Source of the DNA: Saprospiraceae bacterium
Lineage (GTDB): Bacteria; Bacteroidota; Bacteroidia; Chitinophagales; Saprospiraceae
DNA: 64,000 bases
NCBI GenBank assembly: GCA_020628645.1
Contig: JAHDES010000032.1
Coordinates: forward strand, 1-64,000
Direction: 5' to 3'
Each line of letters starts with the position of its first letter. The stretch's first letter is position 1. The notes under the pieces were generated by a model that was not told where the DNA came from, did no database searches, and saw only the letters and a program-made list of their open reading frames with translations. Below are positions 1 to 9,536 of this stretch, in pieces. A program made the position numbers and the translations under genes.

Positions 1-70
1 ACCTTCAACGTATTCCCCCGACCTTTGGTACGGGATTAAAACCGACCTTGCAGGTACGGGATTCAGGAAA

Positions 71-213
71 ATACCGCTTTGAAAAAATCCCGCCAGAGTC
101 GGGCAGGCATAAATTATATACGAAAGGATTTTGTCAAAACGGTATTATACAGAAATTGTGGCTTTATTGAAATTTGCCCGACTTCGTCATTCAGGCGGGT
201 TTCAAAAAACTTA
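71..213. repeat. GC-rich imperfect inverted repeat
   Basis: This intergenic stretch is clearly richer in G+C than its surroundings. An arm at about 78-105 (TTTGAAA, then CCCGCC, then AGTCGGGCA) is the imperfect reverse complement of 175-207 (TGCCCGACTT, then GGCGGG, then TTTCAAAA). Just upstream, 21-60 contains two direct copies of a GACCTT..GGTACGGGATT unit. No gene is visible in 1-330. It looks like a dispersed palindromic element, but its boundaries are uncertain because the window starts here. Confidence 0.5.
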
Positions 214-264
214 TCTCTACTTATCTATGCCGAAAAAAACCAATAGGTTACCACCAAAAAGAAG

Positions 265-299
265 AACTCCCTAAGATTCAGCTTGAATCTTAGGGAGTT
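265..299 (-). terminator. Intrinsic terminator of the amidohydrolase gene
   Basis: A perfect 16-bp stem (265-280 with 284-299) closes a 3-nt loop. On the minus strand it is followed by a T-rich tract (CTTCTTTTT). It lies about 30 nt after the stop codon of the minus-strand amidohydrolase gene. Confidence 0.8.
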
Positions 300-330
300 T
301 CTCTAACAAATTTAGGAAAAACAGTGTATC

Positions 331-1608
331 CTATTTTTGCTTATAAATTTTTCCTGCTTTCATAATGAATTTCACATCTAGAAGCGTCTCTATATTTTCA
401 ATTGGATTATCATCAACTGCAATGATATCAGCAATTTTCCCTTTTTCAATAGATCCCAATTCATCATCTATACGCAGTAATTTGGCAGCTTCCATTGTCG
501 CAGATTGAATAGCTTCCATGGCTGGCATGCCCGCTTCTGTCATAAAGATGAATTCTTTTGCATTATCACCATGTGGAGAAACCCCTGCATCTGTTCCAAA
601 CGCTATTTTCACACCAGCTTTATAGGCTTTAGCAAAAGTGTTTTGTATTTGTGGCCCCACAGTCAATGCTTTGGGGACTATGACATCAGGATAAAATCCT
701 TTGATCGCTGCTTTTTCTGCTACAAATTTTCCAGCAGAAATAGTCGGTACTAAGTAGGTTCCTTTTTGCTTCATTAATTGCATGATTTCATCCGTCATAA
801 AAGTGCCATGCTCAATACTACTAATACCTGCCATCACAGCGCGTTTCATCCCTTCTGCCCCATGCGCATGAGCAGCCGTTGTCATTCCATAATCATTGGC
901 TGTCTCGATAATCGCATTTAATTCTTCCATTCGAAATTGAGGGCCTTGCCCGTCTTTAGCAACGGAAAGCACCCCTCCAGTAGCTGTAATTTTGATACAA
1001 TCTGCTCCATTTTTATAGCGTTGGCGAACTGCTTTTCGGGCATCTTCTGGGCTATTGACTACGCCTTCTTTTGGCCCTGGATCACCCATTAAATCTTTTC
1101 GTACACCATTGGATGGATCAGCATGTCCACCTGTTGTGGCAATAGATTTTTCGCTCGTATAAATTCTTGGTCCTACGATATGCCCTACCGCAATTGCCTT
1201 TTGCAGGGAAACATTTACTCCTGTCCCTCCTAAGTCTCGAACAGTTGTAAAACCTGCCATTAATGTTCGTTCACAATAGACAGTAGCTTTCAATGCTACA
1301 TCAGCTTCATTTAAACGAAAGCCTTCTTCGTAGCGTTTTTTACTGGATTGATGTTCAATATGAACGTGCATATCCATTAAACCTGGAAGAACAGTTTTGT
1401 CTTTTAAGTCAATTGCTATAGCATCTCCTTTTGGAGTTGCAAACCCTCTTTGTACATCAATGATTTTATCCCCTTCTACAATAATCGTCACTTCATTTTG
1501 AACACGATCTTGTTTACCGTCAATAAATTTACCTGCGTGGATATAAGTCGTTTGCGCCTGCAATATACTTGTCCCAAATAGAACAAGGAAGAAAAGTATC
1601 TCTCTCAT
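331..1608 (-). CDS. Secreted amidohydrolase family protein (imidazolonepropionase-like)
   Basis: A 425-residue metal-dependent hydrolase of the amidohydrolase superfamily, close to the imidazolonepropionase / Xaa-Pro dipeptidase-like subgroup. Residues 1-19 are a signal peptide ending LQAQ, so it acts in the periplasm or outside. Metal ligands are visible: HVH at 81-83 after the strand VLPGLMD, a probable carboxylated Lys at 206 (DCIKIT), His at 247/249 (AAHAHG), His 267 (IEHGT) and Asp 340 (FGTDAG). The C-terminal composite domain ([11 protein letters not shown]) is typical. Substrate cannot be told from sequence; peptides or cyclic amides are likely. It is a single gene with its own terminator. 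Confidence 0.88.
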   Translation of the reverse strand: MREILFFLVLFGTSILQAQTTYIHAGKFIDGKQDRVQNEVTIIVEGDKIIDVQRGFATPKGDAIAIDLKDKTVLPGLMDMHVHIEHQSSKKRYEEGFRLNEADVALKATVYCERTLMAGFTTVRDLGGTGVNVSLQKAIAVGHIVGPRIYTSEKSIATTGGHADPSNGVRKDLMGDPGPKEGVVNSPEDARKAVRQRYKNGADCIKITATGGVLSVAKDGQGPQFRMEELNAIIETANDYGMTTAAHAHGAEGMKRAVMAGISSIEHGTFMTDEIMQLMKQKGTYLVPTISAGKFVAEKAAIKGFYPDVIVPKALTVGPQIQNTFAKAYKAGVKIAFGTDAGVSPHGDNAKEFIFMTEAGMPAMEAIQSATMEAAKLLRIDDELGSIEKGKIADIIAVDDNPIENIETLLDVKFIMKAGKIYKQK

Positions 1609-1826
1609 GCTTATTAGATTTAAATTAATTATGTATTTACAATACTAGAAATTTATGCTACATTTCCGTTTGCTTTAAAATTTCAATAAAAAAAAGGAAT
1701 TCACAATATTAAACTCCAAAGGGTCGTTTTGTCATCATTCCATTCAATTATAAGCGAAAATACATAAATTATAGATTCTAGCTTCTCTACTTTACATATC
1801 TTTCTATATATGTGTTAAATTTATTA

Positions 1827-1834
1827 TAAATTTG
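1827..1834 (+). promoter_or_regulatory. Candidate -7 element for the TPR gene
   Basis: TAAATTTG matches the Bacteroidota -7 consensus TAnnTTTG. It lies about 100 nt upstream of the TPR protein start. No clear -33 TTG is seen at the right distance. The rest of the 1609-1937 gap is AT-rich and shows nothing else. Confidence 0.35.
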
Positions 1835-1937
1835 TTTTCCTAGAAAAGAAAGTAAGTACATTTTACTTTTCTTTGAAACGTATCTTCTTACCATAGACCG
1901 CATGATCGTTCCGAATTTAGACTAAAAACCATTACCA

Positions 1938-4900
1938 ATGAGATGTAAGTCACTTATTTTCCTGATAATAATGATTTGTTCAACAAGTTCATTCTTTGCA
2001 CAAGAAACAGCCGTCTTTACAGAGGCACAAGAACATTTCAAACGTGCTACAAACTTTTTTGATAAAGGATTGTATGGACAATCCCAAGTGCATTATCAAA
2101 AAACGATTGATCTATTACAACCCATAAATGAACCTGCTTGGAATGACCTAAAAATGGAAGCAGAACTTCATTATGCGCGCGCGGCAGTTCGTTTAAATCA
2201 AGCAGATGGAGAGAAACGTATCATTGATTTTGTTCGTCTGTATAGCCCCGATCCCCTAGCAAGTGAGGCGATTATAGAGGTCGCCAATTTCTATTATAAT
2301 GACAAAAATTATGATAAAGCCTTTCAATTTTTGTCGATGATAGACACCTATAATCTATCAGATGACCAAAAATCTGAAGTTGTTTTCAAAAAAGGGTATG
2401 TATTATTTGTACGAAAAAAATTTAGTCAAGCCAAATCTCAATTTAGTCAAATAAGAGATATACAAAATCAATATTATTATCCAAGTAATTACTATTTGGG
2501 AATGTGTCATTTTTTTAATGGCAAATACGATCTAGCTTTAGAAAGTTTTAATCGAGTTGAAAAATCTAAAAAATATAAAAACGTCATTCCTTATTATAAA
2601 ACACAGATTTATTTTGCAGAAGGAGATTATGAACAAGTCTTAGAATATGGCTTGCCTCAAATTGCCAATCGTTCTAATAAAAACCAGAAAGAATTACATC
2701 AATTAGTAGGTCAAGCATATTTTGAATTGGGAGAATATTCCAATGCGCTGCCTTATTTGGAATATTATGCGAGTAAATCCAATAAAATGCGAGAAGAAGA
2801 TTTCTATCAATTGGGATTTACACAGTATAAAACACAGAATTATCGTCAAGCGATAAAAAATCTAAAAGAACTAAGTGAAGTTGACAATGCATTGGGTCAA
2901 AATGCGCTCTACATTTTAGGAGATGCTTATTTAAAAAATAATGAACGTTCTTCTGCTCGCTCTGCTTTCGCCAATGCCATGCGTATGAAACATGATCGTA
3001 CCTTACAACGCGAAGCACAATGGAATTATGCCAAATTATCATATGAATTAAAATACGATCGAGAAGCCATCAATACCCTTCAAAAAATCAAACCTGAATC
3101 TTCTCATTATGATGAAGCACAAACCATAATGAGTGCGATCTTTCTCAATACAAGGGATTATGAACGCGCCATGCAAATCATAGATGACATGCCTACCAAA
3201 ACGCCTAAAATTAGAGAGACCTACCAACGAGTAGCGTATTATCGAGGCATACAATTGTATAAAGATGGAAATACGGATGCTGCTCGTACTTACTTTTTGA
3301 AATCCTTAGAAACACCTCTTGATAGTCGAGTAAAAGCTTTAGCCAATTATTGGTTGGGAGATATTGCTCATCAAGAAAAAGATTATTCAAAAAGTAATAA
3401 TTACATGGATAAATTCTTGCCTTATGCTAGGGGCGTTGATAATCTTCCAGATGAGTCATCTCGACATACTGCAAACTATATTGTAGGCTACAATTATTTA
3501 AAAAAGAAACAATACAATAAAGCACTCAATCATTTTAAAGAAACCGTTTCAGGTATTGAACGAGAACGTCAGTACATTGATAATGAATACATTACAGACA
3601 AAATGCTTGGTGATGCGATAATGCGAACAGGCGATTGCTATTTCAAACAAAATCAATACGATAGTGCCATCAACTATTATCAAGAAGCTATAGATCGACG
3701 CTATAATGGCTATATTTATGCCACTTATCAGTTGGCTATCATTGAAGGTTTACGTGGTAATAAAACGGCTAAAATTATCGCCTTAGAAAATGTAGTAAAA
3801 AGTTCCCCTGAATCAGAATATGCTGATGATGCCTTACTCAATTTGGGTATTACCTACCAAGAAATGGGGAAATTTAATGAGGCGGCAAAACCATTGCGTA
3901 AACTCATTGATGATTATAAATCTTCGCCTTTGTACAATCAAGCATTACTATCGCTTGGTTTGATAACCTTCAATCAAGGCGATTATAATCAAGCGATTCG
4001 TTATTATAAAGATGTATTTAAAAGTAATCCGAATGAAAAAGAAGCAACAGCAGCTTTATCTGCCCTAGAAGAAATTTATGTAGACGTTTTAGGAAAACCA
4101 GATGATTATTTTCGTTTCTTAGAAACAGTAGAAGGCTATACTGTTGGAGAAGATGACAAAGAAAGTATCAGTTATCGAGCTGCTGAAACACAATTTGAAA
4201 ATGGCGAATATCAACGTGCTATTGAAGGATATAAAAACTATCTAGCCAAATATCCTAGTGGCAGTTATAGTTTACAAGCCACTTATAATATTGCTGAATC
4301 CTATGCCGTCTTAAAACAATATAGTCCAGCTCTAAATTATTATGAAAAAATAATTGCTTTAGGACAAAGTCGTTTTTATGGAAAAGCACTCAACAAGGCT
4401 GCCTTAATTGCCTATAATCATGAGCAAGATTTCCAGAAATCATATGAATATTATCAATTGTTAGAATTAGTAGCCGATAATGCTGACTTACGTTTTGATG
4501 CTCAAATTGGGGCTTTACGATCCGCTTATCGAATCAATGATACCAATGCCGTTTATTCACTAGCTAATAAAGTACGAAACAATCCACAAGCTTCAAAAGA
4601 ACAAATAGCAGCCGCCAATTTTTATATTGGTAAAATTGCGTTAGATCGAGATAATTTAGATGAAGCCTTAGCTGCTTTTAATGATGTCATTCGCAATAGT
4701 GATAATGAACAAACTGCCGAGGCTCGCTACAGTGTTGCTTATATTTATTACAAACAACGAGAATTGGAAATTGCTAAACGCATTTGTATCAATGCAAATA
4801 AAGAAAGTTCTAATTATCAATATTGGGTGGCAAAAAGTGTGATTTTATTATCTGATATTTTAGCAGAACAAGGCGATTTATTTAATGCTAAAGCTGCCTT

Positions 4901-5048
4901 AGAAGCCTTGATAGAAAATTATTTCGAGGATCAAAGTTTAATTGATATTGCAAAAACAAAATTAGTAGCTATTAATCAACAATTAGATGAAAGCAGCCGT
5001 ATTCGAGAAGATTCACCTGATGGTGTTTTAGAATTGGATGAAGGATAA
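1938..5048 (+). CDS. Large periplasmic TPR-repeat protein
   Basis: A 1036-residue protein with a signal peptide (about 1-22, ending FFAQ), followed by tetratricopeptide repeats along nearly its whole length. Repeated signatures such as YNKALNHFKE, YDSAINYYQEA and YNQAIRYYKDVF are spaced by about 34 residues. TPR superhelices are protein-protein docking surfaces, so it is probably a scaffold in the periplasm or at the inner face of the outer membrane. It is followed after 44 nt by an outer-membrane barrel gene on the same strand. That pairing is common in Bacteroidota and suggests a joint envelope role. No catalytic motif is visible, and the acidic C-terminus lacks a T9SS sorting domain. Confidence 0.85.
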   Translation: MRCKSLIFLIIMICSTSSFFAQETAVFTEAQEHFKRATNFFDKGLYGQSQVHYQKTIDLLQPINEPAWNDLKMEAELHYARAAVRLNQADGEKRIIDFVRLYSPDPLASEAIIEVANFYYNDKNYDKAFQFLSMIDTYNLSDDQKSEVVFKKGYVLFVRKKFSQAKSQFSQIRDIQNQYYYPSNYYLGMCHFFNGKYDLALESFNRVEKSKKYKNVIPYYKTQIYFAEGDYEQVLEYGLPQIANRSNKNQKELHQLVGQAYFELGEYSNALPYLEYYASKSNKMREEDFYQLGFTQYKTQNYRQAIKNLKELSEVDNALGQNALYILGDAYLKNNERSSARSAFANAMRMKHDRTLQREAQWNYAKLSYELKYDREAINTLQKIKPESSHYDEAQTIMSAIFLNTRDYERAMQIIDDMPTKTPKIRETYQRVAYYRGIQLYKDGNTDAARTYFLKSLETPLDSRVKALANYWLGDIAHQEKDYSKSNNYMDKFLPYARGVDNLPDESSRHTANYIVGYNYLKKKQYNKALNHFKETVSGIERERQYIDNEYITDKMLGDAIMRTGDCYFKQNQYDSAINYYQEAIDRRYNGYIYATYQLAIIEGLRGNKTAKIIALENVVKSSPESEYADDALLNLGITYQEMGKFNEAAKPLRKLIDDYKSSPLYNQALLSLGLITFNQGDYNQAIRYYKDVFKSNPNEKEATAALSALEEIYVDVLGKPDDYFRFLETVEGYTVGEDDKESISYRAAETQFENGEYQRAIEGYKNYLAKYPSGSYSLQATYNIAESYAVLKQYSPALNYYEKIIALGQSRFYGKALNKAALIAYNHEQDFQKSYEYYQLLELVADNADLRFDAQIGALRSAYRINDTNAVYSLANKVRNNPQASKEQIAAANFYIGKIALDRDNLDEALAAFNDVIRNSDNEQTAEARYSVAYIYYKQRELEIAKRICINANKESSNYQYWVAKSVILLSDILAEQGDLFNAKAALEALIENYFEDQSLIDIAKTKLVAINQQLDESSRIREDSPDGVLELDEG

Positions 5049-5092
5049 TTGGCTTTTCTCGATGCTTAATTTTGTTGAATTGTTATAAGAAA

Positions 5093-6727
5093 ATGAAAAA
5101 AACTATGTCTTTATATAAAATAATTCTTGCTAGTTTATTTGTATTATTCACTTCTAATTTTTTGAGTGCTCAAGAAGATGATTTAGAATCTGGGGAAGTT
5201 CAAGTCATTAATAATTTTGAAGCATCGTTATTAGAAACCGAAAAAGTGGATCTTAATCCTAGCCTCCCTCCTTTGGATACGACAACAAAAAGATTGGTGT
5301 ATGCCATTCCTTCTAAGAGTTTGGATGTGGAATATCTCCCTCCTACGCTTCGTCCTATTGGAATGCGTGCCGATAAATTACCTGATTCGTATAATGGCTA
5401 TGCAAAATTGGGGTACGGTATTCCCAATTCTCCTTATGCTGAATTATCCTATCATAAATTATTGAAGGAGCAGCTTGATTTTGGGATTGATTTATTTCAT
5501 CATTCTGCCAATAATAATAATAAAATTGAGAATCAACGATTTGGCATTACAGGTGGCGAGCTAGAAAGTACCTATTATTTCGATCAAGGATTTGCTGCAG
5601 GCGCAAATGTTGGTTTTACTTCTGATGTTAATTATTTATATGGTTATGACCAAGAAGTGGAATCTTTCAATCCTGAAGATGTAAAACAACGTTTCAATAC
5701 TTTAGAATTAGGAGGTAAATTCTTCAACGGTGAGCGCACACAAGGAGACTTAAATTATTATGCTGGCGCAGATTTTTATCGTTTTACAGATAATTTTGCG
5801 TCTGGTGAATCTGGATTTGATCTTGATCTGGGTATCACTAAATATTTTGCAGATAAACACCCCCTTTCGCTCAAATTGAGTACTGATTTCACCACTTTTG
5901 AAGACACTGCCACCCAAAAACTAAACAATCTTCAATTGATCCCCAATTTCGCTTTTCATGGGGATAAATTTAAAATTAGTGTAGGAGCAAATTTACTTTC
6001 TCACAATGATAATTTTAAAATTTATCCTTTAGTAGAAGCTAGTGCTTCTATCGTCCGAAATTTATTAACGGCTTTTGCGGGTTGGCGTGGAGATTATCAG
6101 AAAAATACGTTTCGTTCTTTGGCAAATTACAATCCTTATATGGTCTCAAGAGGTTTCGATCTTCGAAATACGGAGTTCCAAGAATTTTATGGTGGGATCA
6201 AAGGACGGGTAAAAATCATTGAATACCAAGGACAAATTGGCTATAAACAAGCTAATAATCTCGCTTTATATCTTTCTAATCCCGATGATACGAAACGCTT
6301 TGATGTCTTATATGATACTGCCAATATCGTGAATATACAGGGGCGAATCAATCTGAATATTATAAAAGATTTGGAGTTTGGAGCAAGCCTTAGTCAAAGC
6401 TTTTTTGATCTGCAAAATGAAGAAAAACCCTGGCATTTACCTGCCTTAGAGTTTAATATTCATACGACTTACAAAGCCTTAAAAGAACAATTGTTAGTAC
6501 GAGGAGATTTGTATTTGGCGAATGGGGTACCTTATCAAAATGACTTAGGTCTTGCTGATAATTTAAATGCGTTATTTGATGTAAGTCTGGGTGCAGAATA
6601 TCTGTTTTCTAAAAATGTTGGTGCTTTTGTTTCCGTCAATAATTTATTGAGTAACAATCGCCAACGCTGGTATCGCTATCCTACCTTTGGGTTAAATCTA
6701 ATGGGAGGAATAACGGCTAGGTTTTAA
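5093..6727 (+). CDS. Outer-membrane beta-barrel protein (TonB-receptor-like), TPR partner
   Basis: About 544 residues from the ATG at 5093. An in-frame TTG at 5072 would add seven residues in front of a good signal peptide (MKKTMSLYK, then ending LSAQ), so 5093 is preferred. After a proline-rich segment the protein is made of alternating, aromatic-rich amphipathic strands (YNGYAKLGYG, GANVGFTSDVNYLYG, GAEYLFSKNVGAFVSVNNLL). It ends in Phe, as outer-membrane barrels recognised by BAM do. No plug domain or TonB box is obvious, so TonB-dependent transport is not shown. It is co-directional with and 44 nt after the TPR gene, probably in one operon. Confidence 0.8.
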   Translation: MKKTMSLYKIILASLFVLFTSNFLSAQEDDLESGEVQVINNFEASLLETEKVDLNPSLPPLDTTTKRLVYAIPSKSLDVEYLPPTLRPIGMRADKLPDSYNGYAKLGYGIPNSPYAELSYHKLLKEQLDFGIDLFHHSANNNNKIENQRFGITGGELESTYYFDQGFAAGANVGFTSDVNYLYGYDQEVESFNPEDVKQRFNTLELGGKFFNGERTQGDLNYYAGADFYRFTDNFASGESGFDLDLGITKYFADKHPLSLKLSTDFTTFEDTATQKLNNLQLIPNFAFHGDKFKISVGANLLSHNDNFKIYPLVEASASIVRNLLTAFAGWRGDYQKNTFRSLANYNPYMVSRGFDLRNTEFQEFYGGIKGRVKIIEYQGQIGYKQANNLALYLSNPDDTKRFDVLYDTANIVNIQGRINLNIIKDLEFGASLSQSFFDLQNEEKPWHLPALEFNIHTTYKALKEQLLVRGDLYLANGVPYQNDLGLADNLNALFDVSLGAEYLFSKNVGAFVSVNNLLSNNRQRWYRYPTFGLNLMGGITARF

Positions 6728-6735
6728 ATATTGAT

Positions 6736-6780
6736 TTCCGTGAGACTTAGCAAGTTTGCAAAATGCTAAGTCTCACGGAA
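6736..6780. repeat. 17-bp perfect hairpin overlapping the transposase 3' end
   Basis: Arms 6736-6752 and 6764-6780 are perfectly complementary (TTCCGTGAGACTTAGCA) around an 11-nt loop. The right arm includes the TAG stop codon (6766-6768) and last codons of the minus-strand transposase gene. It may serve as terminator for the barrel gene, but neither side has a strong T-run. A REP-like substrate of the adjacent transposase is an alternative. Confidence 0.7.
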
Positions 6781-7479
6781 GTCCTCTTCTAAGAAAAATT
6801 GGTGATTTTCTTGATGGAAATGAAGAAAAGCAGTTCTACTACCAAATAGAGTGATTACTTCTTTTCTTTTTAATTTGGTCGTTTGATTAGTTATTAAAGT
6901 TTGGTAGGAACTCCACTTATATTCATTATAGGAAATAGAAAAACCATGATGTTTAGGATTATTATGAATATACCATATTAAACGGCGCAAGTATAAATCA
7001 TCCTCTACTTTCTTTCTTCTAAAATTACGTTGAAAAAGTGAACCTGAACGCCCTTCTTGTTTGTTAATCGCTTTTGAATAACTCATCATAAAACGCCTCA
7101 TACGTTCGCTGATTGACCAAGCTAATACTTCGTCTACCCATACTCGATGATATAAAGGAACAGCATTATATTCATCTACCAAAAATAGTTTTTCCAATTC
7201 CCATTCTTGGCGTCCAACTTGTTTACAAATCAATTTTGGAATCTTTGGAAAATCCTTTTTAAAAGAGGTAAAAAGCTCCTGATTTGTTTTCGTTTTAATC
7301 AATAAATGAAAATGATTGGATAATAAGCAATAGGCATAAGTATCTACATAATCCGAGAGATAATCCCGATAACGAGATAAGAAAAAAGCATAATTTTCTT
7401 GTAAATAAAACAAGCGTACGCGATTATTTCCTTGATTATAAAGATGATAGAATGTATGTGCTTCTAGAAACTCCGCCAT
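6766..7479 (-). CDS. REP-associated tyrosine transposase (RAYT, Y1/HUH family)
   Basis: A 237-residue single-strand DNA transposase of the IS200-like Y1 superfamily. The HUH-type motif is HFH at 56-58 within LLSNHFHLLIKTK. The C-terminal half carries the RAYT signature (GSLFQRNFRRKKV, then RRLIWYIHNNPKHHG). The catalytic Tyr is probably in the MSYSKAINK segment. RAYTs are domesticated, single-copy enzymes linked to palindromic intergenic repeats. This one has no IS ends, but its stop codon sits inside a 17-bp hairpin. It starts 9 nt after the stop of the upstream lipoprotein gene, so the two may be cotranscribed. Confidence 0.88.
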   Translation of the reverse strand: MAEFLEAHTFYHLYNQGNNRVRLFYLQENYAFFLSRYRDYLSDYVDTYAYCLLSNHFHLLIKTKTNQELFTSFKKDFPKIPKLICKQVGRQEWELEKLFLVDEYNAVPLYHRVWVDEVLAWSISERMRRFMMSYSKAINKQEGRSGSLFQRNFRRKKVEDDLYLRRLIWYIHNNPKHHGFSISYNEYKWSSYQTLITNQTTKLKRKEVITLFGSRTAFLHFHQENHQFFLEEDFRET

Positions 7480-7488
7480 TATACTTTT

Positions 7489-8007
7489 CTATTTTTGAGA
7501 TAAAATGACTCGTATCATTGCAGCTTCACCTTGCCCAATTTTATCAATTTTAGCATAGGTGTTGGGGGCTAATTCCACTTCTTGACTGGGTTGAAAAGCA
7601 TCTAAATTCTCAGCAATTGCGCCTGCCCAAAAAGAAAAAGCTTTTACTTCTTCTTTTAAATTTCCCATATAATCTAATAAAGCAATCGCATTTTTAAAGA
7701 TATTTTGTTCTGACTGAGTGACAAAAGTATAATTGGTAAATTGCAATTCTTGTTCAATCGTATTACAGCCCGATTGCAATAAATTTAAACGCAATCCATT
7801 ATCAAATACTACGGTCTCCTCCCCTTCTATTTCTCCTAATTGATGACTTTGCTCTTTAATAAAATTATCAGAGGATGAAAATATCAATTGCGGTGATCCA
7901 TATTTACATTTAGTAGGCGTAGAATCATTACCACAAGATGAAATAACCGTTGTGATAAATAATAAAAAAAGGATATAAAATTGTTTTTTGTTTAATCTTT
8001 TTATCAT
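7489..8007 (-). CDS. Putative lipoprotein of unknown function
   Basis: 172 residues. The N-terminus is a lipoprotein signal with lipobox VISSC, placing Cys at about 25. The following GNDSTPT tether is typical of a lipidated surface or periplasmic protein. The mature part has two further Cys, no motif I recognise, and a mix of beta-type segments. It lies just upstream of the transposase gene in the same direction. Confidence 0.7.
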   Translation of the reverse strand: MIKRLNKKQFYILFLLFITTVISSCGNDSTPTKCKYGSPQLIFSSSDNFIKEQSHQLGEIEGEETVVFDNGLRLNLLQSGCNTIEQELQFTNYTFVTQSEQNIFKNAIALLDYMGNLKEEVKAFSFWAGAIAENLDAFQPSQEVELAPNTYAKIDKIGQGEAAMIRVILSQK

Positions 8008-8125
8008 AATAATATTAAATTGTTAAACAAAATAAATAATTCTGTGTTCTTTTAACGGAATTCAAAAGTACATTATTTAAACTGTCTTCTTAGAATTCTA
8101 TTTCACAAAATATATAACTTTAAAT

Positions 8126-8815
8126 ATGAATCGTAATAAATTACATATCTCCCAAAAGAAAAATGGCCATTCAGAAGATATAGGCAATGCTCACATAGGA
8201 ACTGCATATGGTACACCCATTCGAGATGATGCATTTGAATTATCAGAGGAAGAAAAAATGGAAAAAATAGAGCAGCATTTCAAAGAAATCATGAATATTT
8301 TAGGGCTAGATTTAAAAGATGACAGTCTTAGTGGCACACCTCATCGAGTGGCTAAAATGTACGTTAAAGAAATATTTAGAGGTTTAAATCCTGAAAACAA
8401 ACCAAGGGTAGCCTTATTTGAAAATAAATATGGCTATCGCCAGATGTTGGTAGAAAAAAATATTACAGTACATTCTACTTGTGAACATCATTTTTTACCC
8501 ATTTATGGCGTAGCGCATGTTGCTTATATTTCTTCAGGTAAAGTAATTGGTTTATCCAAAATTAATCGTCTTGTCGAATATTTTTCTAAACGTCCACAAG
8601 TACAAGAACGTCTCACAATACAAATTGCTGATGAACTTAAACGAGTGCTAGAAACTGAAGATATTGCAGTGTATATTGATGCGGAACACATGTGTGTAAA
8701 ATCAAGAGGAATTGAAGATAACCAAAGTAGCACGGTAACAACAGCTTATAGTGGAAAATTCTTAAATGAAAATGTAAGAGCCGAATTTTTACAATCTATC
8801 CAATCTACACGATAA
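8126..8815 (+). CDS. folE: GTP cyclohydrolase I
   Basis: Converts GTP to 7,8-dihydroneopterin triphosphate, the first step of folate and pterin synthesis, in the cytoplasm. The 229-residue protein carries the zinc ligands Cys119 and His122 (STCEHHF) and Cys190 (EHMCVKSRG), with the same 71-residue spacing as the E. coli enzyme. It also has the conserved GLSKINRLVEYFSKRPQVQE segment and the C-terminal SGKFLN. The N-terminal 40 residues are a lineage-specific extension. The next gene (SDR) starts at the base after the stop codon, so they form one transcription unit. Confidence 0.96.
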   Translation: MNRNKLHISQKKNGHSEDIGNAHIGTAYGTPIRDDAFELSEEEKMEKIEQHFKEIMNILGLDLKDDSLSGTPHRVAKMYVKEIFRGLNPENKPRVALFENKYGYRQMLVEKNITVHSTCEHHFLPIYGVAHVAYISSGKVIGLSKINRLVEYFSKRPQVQERLTIQIADELKRVLETEDIAVYIDAEHMCVKSRGIEDNQSSTVTTAYSGKFLNENVRAEFLQSIQSTR

Positions 8816-9532
8816 ATGGAAAGTCTTTTTAAAAAAAATGTATTAGTTGTTGGTGCAACTGGTGGAATCGGACAAGAAGTGGTTCAGCTTTTAAAAGCGA
8901 ATAATGCTAATCTTTATCTTACTGGAAGAGACCTTAATCGTTTAAAAGAAATTGCTACCCAAAATGCCATTTCTACTAATAACTGCTTTCAACTCGATAT
9001 TACAGATGCGAATGCAGTAGAAAATATCGCTCAAAAAATTCACCAACAAATTCCTCAAATTGACATTCTAATTAATGCGGCTGGTATTGGTATTATCAAA
9101 CCCTTAGAAAAGCTGAGTACAGATGATTTTAGTCAATCAATTGATGTTAACTTAAAAGGAACATTTTATCTTTTGAAAGCTTTTCTTCCTGCAATGAAAG
9201 CCGAAAAAAAAGGCTTAATCATTAATATCCCTGGGGTATTAGGAAAAACTCCAATGGCAGGAGCAAGTGCTTATACTGCTTCTAAATATGGCTTGAATGG
9301 TATGCTAAAATCAGTTCGTGAAGAACTCAAACGAACGAATATTCGTATTACAAACCTTTATTTAGGAGGAGTGGATTCTCCATTTTGGGATGAAATTGAT
9401 ATGCGCGTAAATCGAGATAAATTTATCACTGCTAAAGAAGCCGCTAAAGCAATTTGGTTCTTGTGCCAACAACCGAGTTCGGGCGTAGTTTCTGAGATGG
9501 TTTTACAGCCCTTTAATCATCAGGCGATCTAG
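8816..9532 (+). CDS. SDR family oxidoreductase lacking the catalytic Ser
   Basis: A 238-residue classical short-chain dehydrogenase/reductase. The nucleotide-binding motif GATGGIGQ is at 13-20, NAAG at 87-90, and the active-site YTASK gives Tyr153 and Lys157. The Ser normally 13 residues before the Tyr (NISS context) is replaced: the sequence reads NIPG, with Gly140 at that position. The gene abuts folE with no gap, so a role in pterin metabolism (for example a sepiapterin-reductase-like step) is possible but only inferred from context. It converges on the next gene with only 4 nt between stop codons. Confidence 0.85.
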   Translation: MESLFKKNVLVVGATGGIGQEVVQLLKANNANLYLTGRDLNRLKEIATQNAISTNNCFQLDITDANAVENIAQKIHQQIPQIDILINAAGIGIIKPLEKLSTDDFSQSIDVNLKGTFYLLKAFLPAMKAEKKGLIINIPGVLGKTPMAGASAYTASKYGLNGMLKSVREELKRTNIRITNLYLGGVDSPFWDEIDMRVNRDKFITAKEAAKAIWFLCQQPSSGVVSEMVLQPFNHQAI

Positions 9533-9536
9533 TATT

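Noticed and set aside
505-753. Plus-strand open frame inside the amidohydrolase gene
   Set aside because: It is antisense to conserved catalytic motifs and has an unlikely composition. Similar frames inside topA, uppP, the fused synthase, lepA and the subtilase were dropped for the same reason.
5072-5092. TTG start for the barrel gene
   Set aside because: It would put MLNCYKK ahead of a normal signal peptide that begins with the ATG at 5093.
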